Shown one piece after another: positions 6,693 through 14,118 of a stretch of 22,397 nucleotides of DNA. This DNA is from Dehalococcoidia bacterium UBA2160 (GTDB lineage: Bacteria; Chloroflexota; Dehalococcoidia; Lucifugimonadales; UBA1123). Location of the stretch: assembly GCA_002328865.1 (NCBI GenBank), contig DCWO01000053.1, forward strand, positions 1 to 22,397. Direction: 5' to 3'. The stretch's first letter is position 1, and each line of letters starts with the position of its first letter. Made by a program: the position numbers and the translations under genes. The notes below the pieces were generated by a model. That model was not told where the DNA came from. It did not search any database and was given only the letters and a program-made list of their open reading frames with translations.

Positions 6693-6722
6693 ATTCTACT
6701 TCGCCGGAGCAGGCTTTGTGAA
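6693..6722 (-). promoter_or_regulatory. tgt: Promoter for tgt
   Basis: On the minus strand, TTCACA (6722-6717, 5 of 6) and TAGAAT (6698-6693, 5 of 6) are 18 nt apart. Transcription would begin near 6686, with a leader of about 30 nt. It lies in the 85-nt gap between the DUF3179 gene and tgt. Confidence 0.6.
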
Positions 6723-6738
6723 ACGAGTCCGAGATTGG

Positions 6739-7851
6739 TCAGCGTTCCGCGGCGTACAGTTCGGTGTCCGGATGGTACGCGGACCAACCGTACCACTCGG
6801 AGATGAAGGACGGCACGAACTCCAGCGCACGTCCGCTGAACTCGCCGGCGGTTGCTTTGCCTTGAGCGTCCCAAGTGGAGCCGGTTTGGCGGTCGGTTAT
6901 CGAGAAACCGCCGTTGTCCGCAGCGTAAAAATCCAGAGGAGAGCCATCGACCAAGCTGGAGTAGGCCAACCCCGTTTGTGACGCATCATCGTAGATGACG
7001 AGTATCGGCTGGCCCGCAAGGATGTCGTTGGCCACGCCGCCGGTCGTAGCGAATTCCGCGAGCGGGTAGCCTTTGAATTCGCCGTCCACCTCGACGCCGA
7101 CCACCAGGGCGTTGGCATCGAGCCTGTCATCGCCGTATATCGCTTCGCCGGGGTTGAACGAGCCGATGTTGACGGCGCGGTAGCGGTCGCTGAACGGCGT
7201 GTTCGGCGAGAGCACAAGCGTGTCGGGGTGGGCGTTTTTCCATTCGCCGTATGTCATCTGCGGCATTGGAATCATCTTGAGCCGCTCGCCTTTCAAAGCG
7301 CCGTCGGTCGCTTTGCCGTCGAGTTGAGTCCACACGGAGCTGGTCTCGCGGTCTTGCATCGACAGGACCGCCTGGTTCAATCCGAAGACCTCGAAGGTGA
7401 GGGCGCTGCCTCGGACCACGGGGTCGTACCCGACCCCCGAGCTGCACTTGATTCAATACGTGACAAGGACCGGACGGTCATCAATCGCGTCGTTGACGAC
7501 GTGGTGATAGTAGACCATGCCGACGGGGTAAGCCCGGGCCTCGCCGCCCACGTCCAACCCCAGCACCAAGTTCTCGTCGCCCAGGTAAGTTGCCTGCTCG
7601 ATAGTCAGAAACTCAGGGTTGTCCAGTGGCACGAACGGAGATCTGCGTCCCTGACCGGAGAATGTCGGCGTCGCTGGCCGCTGCGCCGGAGCGGATCCAG
7701 ATACAGGGGACGGCTGTGGCGTTGGACCGACAACCGCTGTCGGAACGTCCACGTTTGCGCCGGCGCTGCAGGCTGTCGCAGCGGCGATCAACCCGGCTAA
7801 CGCGGCGCCGAGCCATGCGAGACGTCTGATCTTGAGTGCAAGTGTGTTCAT
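6739..7851 (-). CDS. DUF3179 lipoprotein, candidate selenoprotein with in-frame UGA (Sec133)
   Basis: One continuous frame of 370 residues is interrupted only by TGA at 7455-7453 (codon 133). Homology runs straight through: RAYPVGMVYYHHVVND, then PVLVTY-U-IKC, then SSGVGYDPVV. Family members usually read VTYCPxC here, so the UGA replaces the first Cys of a CxxC and leaves C136. A strong hairpin 22 nt downstream (7420-7437) fits a bacterial SECIS element. The protein starts with a lipoprotein signal (cleavage before C28) and a Pro/Ser-rich tether (to about 70). It then has two DUF3179 repeats (about 95-215 and 251-366). The second repeat has D288 and S291 at the redox positions, so only the first is redox-active. 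The family function is unknown; an extracytoplasmic thiol/selenol redox role is inferred. ATG 7851 lacks a Shine-Dalgarno. The alternative is a nonsense mutation or sequencing error. Confidence 0.75.
7420..7455 (-). promoter_or_regulatory. Candidate bacterial SECIS element
   Basis: The UGA occupies 7455-7453. After 22 nt comes a tetraloop GGUA (7430-7427) closed by a perfect 7-bp stem, GGGGUCG (7437-7431) with CGACCCC (7426-7420). Known bacterial SECIS elements lie inside the coding frame just after the UGA. They have a small apical loop with G at the first or second position, often GU, about 16-37 nt from the UGA. All these properties are met. The stem is short and lies in GC-rich coding sequence, so chance cannot be excluded. 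Confidence 0.6.
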
Positions 7852-8084
7852 GTAACGCTATCGCAATGTGCATCCGACGGCGCCCCCGGTTCAGAGGGCT
7901 TCAATCGCTACAACGGTCTGAGTCCCGATAGGTTATCCATATGAGAATTGGCATCATGTGGCAGCGACTCCTCAGCACAATCGCCGGAAGCCAATTGCGC
8001 CGACTGTTGCTCGCATTTCCAGCCGAATTCGACGCTGCGACTCAAATCATCGCTGCCTGATCGGCGCGGCATCCGGTGTGATTC
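7852..8084. other. Intergenic region between divergent genes
   Basis: This is the non-coding part of the 326-nt gap between the DUF3179 lipoprotein (minus) and the hydratase operon (plus). It contains no convincing gene, RNA or strong hairpin. A 39-codon ORF (7941-8060, plus) lacks a ribosome-binding site and shows no recognisable family. A TAGCGT just upstream of ATG 7851 could be a -10 for a nearly leaderless DUF3179 transcript, but it has no -35. Confidence 0.4.
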
Positions 8085-8113
8085 TTGACACGGATTGTGT
8101 GCAGCCGTAAACT
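8085..8113 (+). promoter_or_regulatory. Promoter for the MaoC-like hydratase operon
   Basis: An exact TTGACA (8085-8090) is followed after 17 nt by TAAACT (8108-8113, 4 of 6). The predicted start is near 8120, about 58 nt before ATG 8178. The -35 and its flank (TTCTTGACACGG) match those of the promoter at 147-175. Confidence 0.65.
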
Positions 8114-8177
8114 TGCCCCAGATTCAGATTGGCTCCGCAGCGATCGTCGTTGCGCATGCCCGAATAGGAGAGCACCC

Positions 8178-8648
8178 ATGACCCAAGAATCGGCGATATC
8201 AGACGAGATGCGGGCCGCAATCAACGTCGAGTCGGAACCTTACACCAATGCCGTCGAGCAAGGCGCAATCGAGAAGTTCGCCCGGGCGATAGGCGACACC
8301 AATCCTCTGTTCAGCGACGAGGCGGCCGCCCGGAAGTCGCGATACGGCGGGATAATCGCTCCGCCCACGTTCTTTCGGTCGTTGAGGTCCGGACCGTCGA
8401 AGGTGGACGTGCAGAGTCCGTATCCGGCGAATTTGGACGGCGGCAGCGAATGGGAGTATTTCGAGCCCGTTCGGCCCGGTGATCGGATAACCGTAACCAC
8501 GTACCTAGCCAACGCGTTCGAGCGAGCGGGCCGGCTCGGGAACATGCTTTTCATGGTGCGAGAGACGAAGTACGTCAACCAGTTCGACACGGTGGTCGCG
8601 TTGCAGCGGAGCACCGGCATCAGCTACCAGCCGCCCGAGGGCGAGTGA
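8178..8648 (+). CDS. MaoC-like N-terminal hotdog subunit (FAS1-type dehydratase)
   Basis: This 156-residue protein resembles the N-terminal half of two-hotdog MaoC hydratases (FAS1-like dehydratase domain). It has IEKFARAIGDTNPLFSDEAA (31-50), followed by RYGGIIAPPTFF (55-66). The C-terminal half carries the hotdog strands, including WEYFEPVRPGDRITVTTYL. In this family, one hotdog helps form the acyl-CoA pocket while the partner supplies the catalytic Asp and His. The ATG at 8178 is chosen over the frame opening at 8085 because AGGAG (8166-8170) sits 7 nt upstream and the promoter overlaps the earlier part. The partner gene follows after 55 nt. The likely activity is hydration/dehydration of an enoyl-CoA or 3-hydroxyacyl-CoA as a heterodimer. 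Confidence 0.87.
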   Translation: MTQESAISDEMRAAINVESEPYTNAVEQGAIEKFARAIGDTNPLFSDEAAARKSRYGGIIAPPTFFRSLRSGPSKVDVQSPYPANLDGGSEWEYFEPVRPGDRITVTTYLANAFERAGRLGNMLFMVRETKYVNQFDTVVALQRSTGISYQPPEGE

Positions 8649-8703
8649 CGCTGAGGCGACCTCACCGATCACTCACCCCGGAACCACTATGGAGGAACCG
8701 ACC

Positions 8704-9135
8704 ATGGCAGACCAGGTATATTTCGACGACGTCAAAGAGGGAATGGAGCTTCCCGAAGTCCGCAAGGACCCGACGACCCAACAGCTCGTGATGTACGCCG
8801 GCGCATCCGGCGACTACTACCAGATCCACTACGACCTCGAGTTCGCCCGCAACAACGGCCTCCCCGATGTGATCCTTCACGGCGCGCTGAAGAACGCCTT
8901 CTTGGGCCAGATCATGACGAACTGGATCGGCGAAGAGGGAACGCTGAAGAAGCTCAGCGTCCAATATCGCGGCATGGACGTGCCCGGAACTCCCGCCTTC
9001 GTCAAGGGCGTCGTCAAGAAGACATACGAGGAAGACGGCGAGAACCTTGTCGAGTGCGAGATCTGGCTCGAGAACCACGAAGGCACACGCACGACGCCAG
9101 GGTCGGCGGTTGTGTCTCTGCCCAAGCGGGGTTAA
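8704..9135 (+). CDS. MaoC-like dehydratase, catalytic hotdog subunit
   Basis: This 143-residue single-hotdog protein carries the hydratase-2 signature: D37 and H42 in ASGDYYQIHYD, followed by LPDVILHGAL (53-62). These residues activate water for (R)-specific enoyl-CoA hydration. The other hotdog strands are LSVQYRGMDVPGTPAFVKGVV and LVECEIWLEN. An in-frame ATG at 8689 exists, but GGAGG (8691-8695) is placed 8 nt before ATG 8704, which decides the start. The protein forms a natural pair with the upstream FAS1-type subunit, like split two-gene hydratases in actinobacteria (HadA/HadB type). The exact acyl-CoA substrate cannot be read from the sequence. Confidence 0.9.
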   Translation: MADQVYFDDVKEGMELPEVRKDPTTQQLVMYAGASGDYYQIHYDLEFARNNGLPDVILHGALKNAFLGQIMTNWIGEEGTLKKLSVQYRGMDVPGTPAFVKGVVKKTYEEDGENLVECEIWLENHEGTRTTPGSAVVSLPKRG

Positions 9136-9297
9136 TCGGCGAGTCACGCCTAGTCGATGCTGCACTGATCGAGTCGACCGCGAAATACCGTTTCGTAGAG
9201 GCGCCCCGATAGGCATGTAGCAATGTGACCAGTGTCTGCAGGTTGGAATAGCGTGCCGTGACGGCGTAACTCGCCGTAGTTGGTAGGCGAAAACCAC

Positions 9298-9453
9298 GGG
9301 CGGGTTTGAAGAGACCGTCTCATAAGTCGCCAAGAGGACATATTTGTCTGCGATTCAGCGGGGTTGCCGTGCCTGGCAGATCTTTCGAAACCGCGATTTT
9401 TGGCGTTTTGGGGCGCGGCGAACGACTTATGAGACAGGCTCTGAAACCCGCCC
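9298..9453. mobile_element. Candidate MITE-like inverted-repeat element
   Basis: Two arms form an imperfect terminal inverted repeat of about 31 bp around a core of 93 bp with no ORF. The outer 10 bp (9298-9307 with 9444-9453) are perfect. The inner 13 bp, GTCTCATAAGTCG (9317-9329) with its complement (9423-9435), are also perfect. The 8-9 bases between them are partly matched. The total of 156 bp with no coding capacity is typical of a non-autonomous transposable element. No clear target-site duplication was found, and no related transposase lies in the window. A large structured RNA or cruciform is the main alternative. The flanking 9136-9297 shows nothing else. Confidence 0.45.
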
Positions 9454-9560
9454 CTACGGCCAAAGATTCTCTGCCGGCGCAGAGCCTCACGGTCGGTACG
9501 GACGCGTCGGCATCGACGGCGCCGTGGTCCCGGTTCGATCGCAAACGCTTCACAGACAAC

Positions 9561-9593
9561 AACAGGGGCAGGTCGCAATGACCGGCCCCTGTT
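9561..9593. terminator. Hairpin terminator between converging operons
   Basis: AACAGGGGC (9561-9569) pairs perfectly with GCCCCTGTT (9585-9593). An inner GGTC/GACC extension and a 5-nt loop lie after one mismatch. It lies 33 nt past the mrp stop (minus) and about 425 nt past the hydratase stop (plus). U-rich but interrupted tracts follow on both sides, so it may act in both directions, best for mrp. The span 9454-9560 has no other feature. Confidence 0.5.
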
Positions 9594-9626
9594 CTATGTT
9601 CGTGATGGAGCGGCGCTAGGGCCGGG

Positions 9627-10457
9627 TTAGTCGGCCTCTACACCCTCGGCGAGTCCCGATTGTACGCCAGAGGCTATGTGGCGGAACTCTTCGAGCACGG
9701 CGTTGCTGTTGAGGACCGTCGGCTTAGAGGTGTCGAGGTAGTCGGCCTTCATCTGAATTCTGCCCAGGAACTCGAGGCCCATCTCTTTGGCGAGCTCCTC
9801 TCCGGAGCCTTTGCCGAAGATCTCGCCGCAGAAGTTCTCCACCATGCCGAGGACGTTGACGTTGAGCTTGCGGATCATATTGATGGAGCGCTTGGCGTCG
9901 ATCTGCGCCAGCTCCTGGGGCGTGGTGACGACGACGAAGCCGTCAAGGTCCAGTGACTGCATGATGGTCAGCGGGGCGTCGGAGGTGCCGGGCGGGAGGT
10001 CGATGACCAGGTAGTCGAGTTCTCCCCATTCGGTGGACTGGAGGAACTGGTTGATGGCGTTATGGACCATCGGGCCGCGCCAGATGATGGCCTCTTCTTC
10101 GTCTTGCTGGAAGAAGGCCATCGACATGACCTTGACGCCGAATCGTTCCGGAGGAACCATCTGCCGGTCTTCGCTTATCACGGGTTGCTCGGCGATTTTG
10201 AGTGCGCGAACCACGTTGGGACAGTCGATGTCGACGTCCAGGATGCCAACATTGGCGCCGTCCATGGCCAGGGAGACCGCGAGGTTGACGGCGATGGTGG
10301 TCTTGCCGACCCCGCCTTTGCCCGAGTAGACGCCGACCTTGTGTTTGATCTGCGAGAGGGCGTCGGTGATGGCGCGCTTCTGCTCGAATTGCTGCTTCAT
10401 CGATTCGATGCGAGCGCGGGCTTGCGCCTGTTGTTGCGGGTTCATCTCGGGGTTCAT
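9627..10457 (-). CDS. mrp: Mrp/NBP35-family P-loop ATPase (Fe-S carrier type) with reduced cysteine motif
   Basis: This 276-residue protein is of the Mrp/ApbC type, ATPases that bind and deliver Fe-S clusters. The deviant Walker A is GKGGVGKT (46-53). DVDIDCPN (74-81) follows in the place of the usual DIYGPS. WRGPM, VIDLPPGTSDAPLT and TTPQELAQIDAKRSI are typical of the family. The cluster-binding motif is abnormal: family members read about ENMSYFxCPxCG, whereas this protein reads VENFCGEIFGKG with only C210. ATG 10457 has AAGGAG (10471-10466) 8 nt upstream; an ATG at 10481 would add 8 residues but lacks such a site. It follows a DUF59 gene by 132 nt on the same strand, the usual Fe-S assembly pairing. 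Confidence 0.9.
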   Translation of the reverse strand: MNPEMNPQQQAQARARIESMKQQFEQKRAITDALSQIKHKVGVYSGKGGVGKTTIAVNLAVSLAMDGANVGILDVDIDCPNVVRALKIAEQPVISEDRQMVPPERFGVKVMSMAFFQQDEEEAIIWRGPMVHNAINQFLQSTEWGELDYLVIDLPPGTSDAPLTIMQSLDLDGFVVVTTPQELAQIDAKRSINMIRKLNVNVLGMVENFCGEIFGKGSGEELAKEMGLEFLGRIQMKADYLDTSKPTVLNSNAVLEEFRHIASGVQSGLAEGVEAD

Positions 10458-10589
10458 TGTGGGCACTCCTTCAGCCGTCATCGACGTGACACCGGCAGAT
10501 GGCCGGCGGCATGGGTCTATGCTAGCAGCTTCGGGAGCGGGGCGCCGGACCCTTCCGGTGAGAGTCGGAATGCAGGTCGAGCGGGCGGG

Positions 10590-10901
10590 TCAGTCCAGTC
10601 CGAGAAGCTTCTTGCCGTCCTCGGTAATCAGATCGGGAGTCCAAGGCGGGTCGAACGTCAACTCCACGTTGACGTCAACAACGCCTTCGATCTCCGCGAT
10701 GCGCCACTCGGCTTGTTGGGCGATGTAAGGTCCCAGGCCGCAGCCCGCAAAGGTGAGGGTCATCTTCACGTCGACGTTGCCGTTGTCCACTTCCACACCG
10801 TAGATCAACCCGAGGTCGACGATGTTGACCGGGATCTCGGGATCGTAAACGTCTTGCAGAGCGTCAATGACTGTCTCTTTTGTCACAGCAACCGTGGTCA
10901 T
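10590..10901 (-). CDS. MIP18/DUF59-family Fe-S assembly protein (SufT/PaaD-like)
   Basis: This 103-residue protein is a DUF59 domain, found in SufT, PaaD and eukaryotic MIP18, which helps load Fe-S clusters into target proteins. VYDPEIPVNIVDLGLIYGVE (18-37) is the hallmark N-terminal motif. MTLTFAGCGLGPYI (47-60) contains the conserved cysteine (C54), and VELTFDPPWTPDLI closes the domain. ATG 10901 has GGAGG 8 nt upstream. It is the first gene behind the strongest promoter seen in the window and is followed by the Mrp ATPase. The pair probably acts in cytoplasmic Fe-S cluster delivery. Confidence 0.93.
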   Translation of the reverse strand: MTTVAVTKETVIDALQDVYDPEIPVNIVDLGLIYGVEVDNGNVDVKMTLTFAGCGLGPYIAQQAEWRIAEIEGVVDVNVELTFDPPWTPDLITEDGKKLLGLD

Positions 10902-10947
10902 CGAAGATTCCTCCCGTATCGGAGATAGTAATGGCTAAAGTCACCCA

Positions 10948-10976
10948 ATTGTACCCGCGCAAGGGCCGGTTGTCAA
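10948..10976 (-). promoter_or_regulatory. Near-consensus promoter for the DUF59-mrp operon
   Basis: On the minus strand, exact TTGACA (10976-10971) and TACAAT (10953-10948) are 17 nt apart, matching 11 of 12 consensus bases. The start would be near 10941, with a 40-nt leader to ATG 10901. It suggests high constitutive expression. Confidence 0.75.
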
Positions 10977-11009
10977 AAACCGTTTCGTAGCATAGTAAGC
11001 GTATAAAGG

Positions 11010-11984
11010 TTAATCCGACAAGGCGCCGAGAATCAGGCGTTCAGCATCGGACTGGCTGGCCGCGACTGCCACGTACAAGAGGCTGCCTCTGTTCTTGAGC
11101 ACCACGTGGAGGTTGTCGAGCTGGCGATAGCGGGCATTGGTGTCGCCGATTTCGATGGTCTCGAGGCCGATCCGATTCGCCACCGACCGCAAGAGGTACG
11201 ATACGAGGAATCCCGGATAGCCTGACTTGCTAACGAATACGACCCCGACTCCCGCCTCCTGAAAGAACTCGTCGCCAATGGACGCTGGAACCGTCAGATC
11301 TGAGTCGGCGTACGCGCCGAAAGCGACGTTGTCGACTTTGATGAGGCTGAACACGGTGTTGAGACCGAACAGCCGGATGCCTCCCTGGCTGGCCAACTCC
11401 TGAATTAGCTCGTCTTCCAACGTCATGATTCCGACGGCCAGCGGCCTGGAATCTGATTTCGGCAGGTTGGTGATCAGGTTCCACGCGACCGGATCGTGGT
11501 CCGTGAAAGGGACAAGTTGGCCGGATTCAAGCTGGCTCCTGACGGCCTCAGCCCATGGAGTGTCGCCCCGCACCACATGGACTTTGGTCTGATCTTGAAG
11601 CCCCCAAAACTCGTCGCGCACGCCAGCAGACTGATAGAGGTCCCACGCCACCTCGGCGTCGGCTTCGCCAGTGAACTCGAGTGTGCCGCCGAACTCCTCC
11701 GGCGACGACGAAACCGCAATCGTGGCCCGCCTGAGTCTGAGCGTCGCCGGCACGCCAGCAGGCAGAACGTCGGCCAAGTCGGACGTGAGGAACCGCTCGG
11801 TGGCGATATCGACGGTTCGGTTGGTGTTGAAGTACATGTACCCGCCCAATTCCGCGCTCGGCAACAGGGCGGAATCTATGCCTTCAGGCAGGGTCGCGGT
11901 TCCCTCTTCCACCTCGCTGGCGCAAGCCATCGCGGCGAGTGCCAACAAGACGAGAAGGATAGCGATTGCAGACCGTTTGCGCAC
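11010..11984 (-). CDS. Lipoprotein of unknown function
   Basis: This 324-residue protein begins with a basic n-region (MRKR), a hydrophobic stretch and a lipobox (LAAMAC), with C21 as the lipidated residue. The mature part shows no recognised domain. It is a mixed alpha/beta globular protein with no cysteines after C21 and no transmembrane segment. Segments such as YMYFNTNRTVDIATERF and LDNLHVVLKNRGSLLYVAVA suggest a surface-anchored extracytoplasmic protein with repeated beta-alpha units. The start codon is GTG at 11984, with AGGAG 6 nt upstream. It lies 43 nt downstream of uvrB on the same strand and may be cotranscribed; no separate promoter was found. Function is not inferred. Confidence 0.85.
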   Translation of the reverse strand: MRKRSAIAILLVLLALAAMACASEVEEGTATLPEGIDSALLPSAELGGYMYFNTNRTVDIATERFLTSDLADVLPAGVPATLRLRRATIAVSSSPEEFGGTLEFTGEADAEVAWDLYQSAGVRDEFWGLQDQTKVHVVRGDTPWAEAVRSQLESGQLVPFTDHDPVAWNLITNLPKSDSRPLAVGIMTLEDELIQELASQGGIRLFGLNTVFSLIKVDNVAFGAYADSDLTVPASIGDEFFQEAGVGVVFVSKSGYPGFLVSYLLRSVANRIGLETIEIGDTNARYRQLDNLHVVLKNRGSLLYVAVAASQSDAERLILGALSD

Positions 11985-12012
11985 GGTGGACTCCTGGAAG
12001 GCAGCTCGAACA

Positions 12013-12032
12013 AGTAGACGGCGCCGTCTACT
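12013..12032. repeat. 20-bp perfect palindrome overlapping the uvrB stop
   Basis: AGTAGACGGC followed directly by its reverse complement forms a perfect 20-bp palindrome covering the uvrB stop codon (12030-12028). As RNA it could form an 8-bp stem with a 4-nt loop, but no T-run follows. It may be a weak pausing or processing hairpin, or a dimeric protein-binding site. Confidence 0.45.
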
Positions 12033-14004
12033 CGACGATCACTTTCCTCAGGTCTGATATCTGATCGCGAAGAAGAGCGGCTTTTTCGAACTCCAAGTTC
12101 CGGGCGGCAGACTTCATCTGTGACTCGAGGTCTTTGACCAGCCGGAGGACGTCGTCCTTGGGCATGTCTCCCTGGTCGACCGCGTAGCTGGCGCGGGTCT
12201 CCGCGATCGCTTGGACTCGCTCGTTGATGTCGTGGATGGTCTTTTGGATGCTCTGAGGAGTGATGCCGTGCTCGCGGTTGTATGCCACCTGAATGTCTCG
12301 GCGCCGCTCGGTTTCGTCGATGGCGCGCTTCATCGAGTCGGTGACCCTGTCGGCGTACATGATCACCGAGCCGGAAACGTGTCTGGAAGCCCGGCCGATC
12401 GTCTGGACGAGGGCGGTCGTCGAGCGCAAGTAACCCTCTTTGTCGGCGTCCAAGATGGCGACCAGGCTGACCTCGGGCAGGTCCAATCCCTCCCGCAGCA
12501 GGTTGATGCCGACGATCACGTCGTATACGCCCAGGCGCAGGTCTCGAAGTATCTCGCTTCTTTCGAGGGTGTCGATCTCGGAGTGCAGGTAGTGGGTCCG
12601 GGTGCCGGTTTCCCGTAGGTAGTCGGCCAGCTCCTCGGCCATGCGCTTCGTCAGCGTCGTCACCAGGCAACGTTCGCCTCGTTCGACGCGGGTGCGAACC
12701 TGGTGCAGCAGGTCGTCGATCTGTCCGGCTGTGGGCTTGACCTCGATTATCGGGTCGATGAGTCCGGTGGGCCTGATGACTTGCTCGACCATCTGTTGGG
12801 AGTGCTCGTACTCGTACGGTCCGGGTGTGGCCGAGACGTAGACGGCCTGGTTGACGCGTTCCTCGAACTCACCGAAGTTCAGCGGCCGGTTGTCGAGCGC
12901 CGAAGGTAGCCTGAATCCGTATTCCACCAGCACCTCTTTGCGAGAGCGGTCTCCGAAATACATTCCTCGAATCTGCGGCAACGTCATGTGCGACTCGTCG
13001 ATGAACAGCAGGTAGTCTTCAGGGAAGTAGTCGAGCAAAGTGTACGGGGCGCTGCCCTCGGATCGCTCCGACAGATGTCGGGAGTAGTTCTCCACGCCCG
13101 AGCAATATCCGGTCTCACGCATCATCTCCATGTCGTAATTGGTGCGGGACTCCAGGCGTTGCGCCTCGAGCAGCTTGCCCTGGTTGTTCAGGATGGCAAC
13201 CTGTTCGACTTTCTCAGCCTCGATTCGATCGAGGGCGATCTGCAACTTCTCTTCAGAAGTTACGAAGTGCTTGGCCGGGAAGATTTCGATGTCCTCGCAT
13301 TCGGCAAGCATCTCGCCGGTCAGCGGGTCGAGTTGGATGATGCGTTCGACTTCGTCGCCCCAGAACTCGATCCTCACGCCGACGTCTTCGTATGCGGGAA
13401 GGATCTCCATCGTGTCGCCGCGGATCCGGAACCGGCCCCGGGCGAGGTCGAAGTCGTTGCGCTCATACTGCATGTCTATGAGCTGGCGGGCGAGCCTGGA
13501 CGGGCTGCGAATCTCCCCTCGGCGGACGTGGGCGACGAAGCCCTGGTACTCCTCCGGCGAGCCGAGGCCGAAGATGCAGGACACGGACGCCACGATCAGG
13601 GTGTCGCGGCGGGTGAGAATCGCGCGGGTGGCCGCATGTCGGAGCTTGTCCAGTTGCTCGTTGATGTCGGCGTCTTTTTCGATGTAGAGGTCGGAGCGCG
13701 GGACGTACGCCTCAGGCTGGTAGTAATCGTAGTAGCTGACGAAGTATTCGACGGCGTTTTTGGGAAAGAACTCCTTAAACTCAGTCGCCAACTGGGCCGC
13801 AAGGGTCTTGTTGTGAGCGATGACAAGCGTCGGCCGCTGGACCTTCTCGATGACGCACGCCATCGTGAAGGTTTTACCGCTGCCAGTGACTCCCATCAGG
13901 CTCTGGTGCGTCTCGCCACTATCGACGCCTTGGACCAGCTTGTCGACCGCACTCGGCTGGTCGCCTGTGGCCGCAAAATCGGAGATTACTTCAAAATCGG
14001 GCAA
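12028..14004 (-). CDS. uvrB: Excinuclease ABC subunit B
   Basis: This 658-residue protein is the damage-verifying helicase of nucleotide excision repair, loaded on DNA by UvrA and partnered by UvrC. Walker A is GVTGSGKTF (38-46). The beta-hairpin clamp region YYDYYQPEAYVPRSD lies at about 92-106. The Walker B box is DESH, followed by VSATPGPYE, REGLDLPEVSL and the arginine-finger motif QTIGRASRH. The C-terminal UVR coiled coil (about 620-655) for UvrC contact is complete. Length is normal. The start is TTG 14004, since an in-frame TGA lies 6 nt upstream and family homology starts there; a purine-rich AGAGGTGAG precedes it. A TACAAT at 14030-14025 could be its -10, without a good -35. Confidence 0.97.
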   Translation of the reverse strand: MPDFEVISDFAATGDQPSAVDKLVQGVDSGETHQSLMGVTGSGKTFTMACVIEKVQRPTLVIAHNKTLAAQLATEFKEFFPKNAVEYFVSYYDYYQPEAYVPRSDLYIEKDADINEQLDKLRHAATRAILTRRDTLIVASVSCIFGLGSPEEYQGFVAHVRRGEIRSPSRLARQLIDMQYERNDFDLARGRFRIRGDTMEILPAYEDVGVRIEFWGDEVERIIQLDPLTGEMLAECEDIEIFPAKHFVTSEEKLQIALDRIEAEKVEQVAILNNQGKLLEAQRLESRTNYDMEMMRETGYCSGVENYSRHLSERSEGSAPYTLLDYFPEDYLLFIDESHMTLPQIRGMYFGDRSRKEVLVEYGFRLPSALDNRPLNFGEFEERVNQAVYVSATPGPYEYEHSQQMVEQVIRPTGLIDPIIEVKPTAGQIDDLLHQVRTRVERGERCLVTTLTKRMAEELADYLRETGTRTHYLHSEIDTLERSEILRDLRLGVYDVIVGINLLREGLDLPEVSLVAILDADKEGYLRSTTALVQTIGRASRHVSGSVIMYADRVTDSMKRAIDETERRRDIQVAYNREHGITPQSIQKTIHDINERVQAIAETRASYAVDQGDMPKDDVLRLVKDLESQMKSAARNLEFEKAALLRDQISDLRKVIVE

Positions 14005-14118
14005 TGCTCACCTCTGCATCATCCATTGTACAACGGTAGGCGGACGGCGTGGCGCCGGGTTGTCGCATTGAGCATGGCCGTGAACGGCCGGAGCACGCAC
14101 AAGCGCCGAAATCGCGGG

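Noticed and set aside
7453..7455. Treating the TGA as splitting two separate genes (6739-7419 and 7453-7851)
   Set aside because: Both parts are in the same frame, form one DUF3179 repeat across the TGA, and the first has the signal peptide while the second has no ribosome-binding site. A simple nonsense mutation remains possible, but the Cys-position match and hairpin favour selenocysteine.
7941..8060. 39-codon ORF between divergent genes
   Set aside because: It has no Shine-Dalgarno, no promoter positioned for it and no recognisable sequence.
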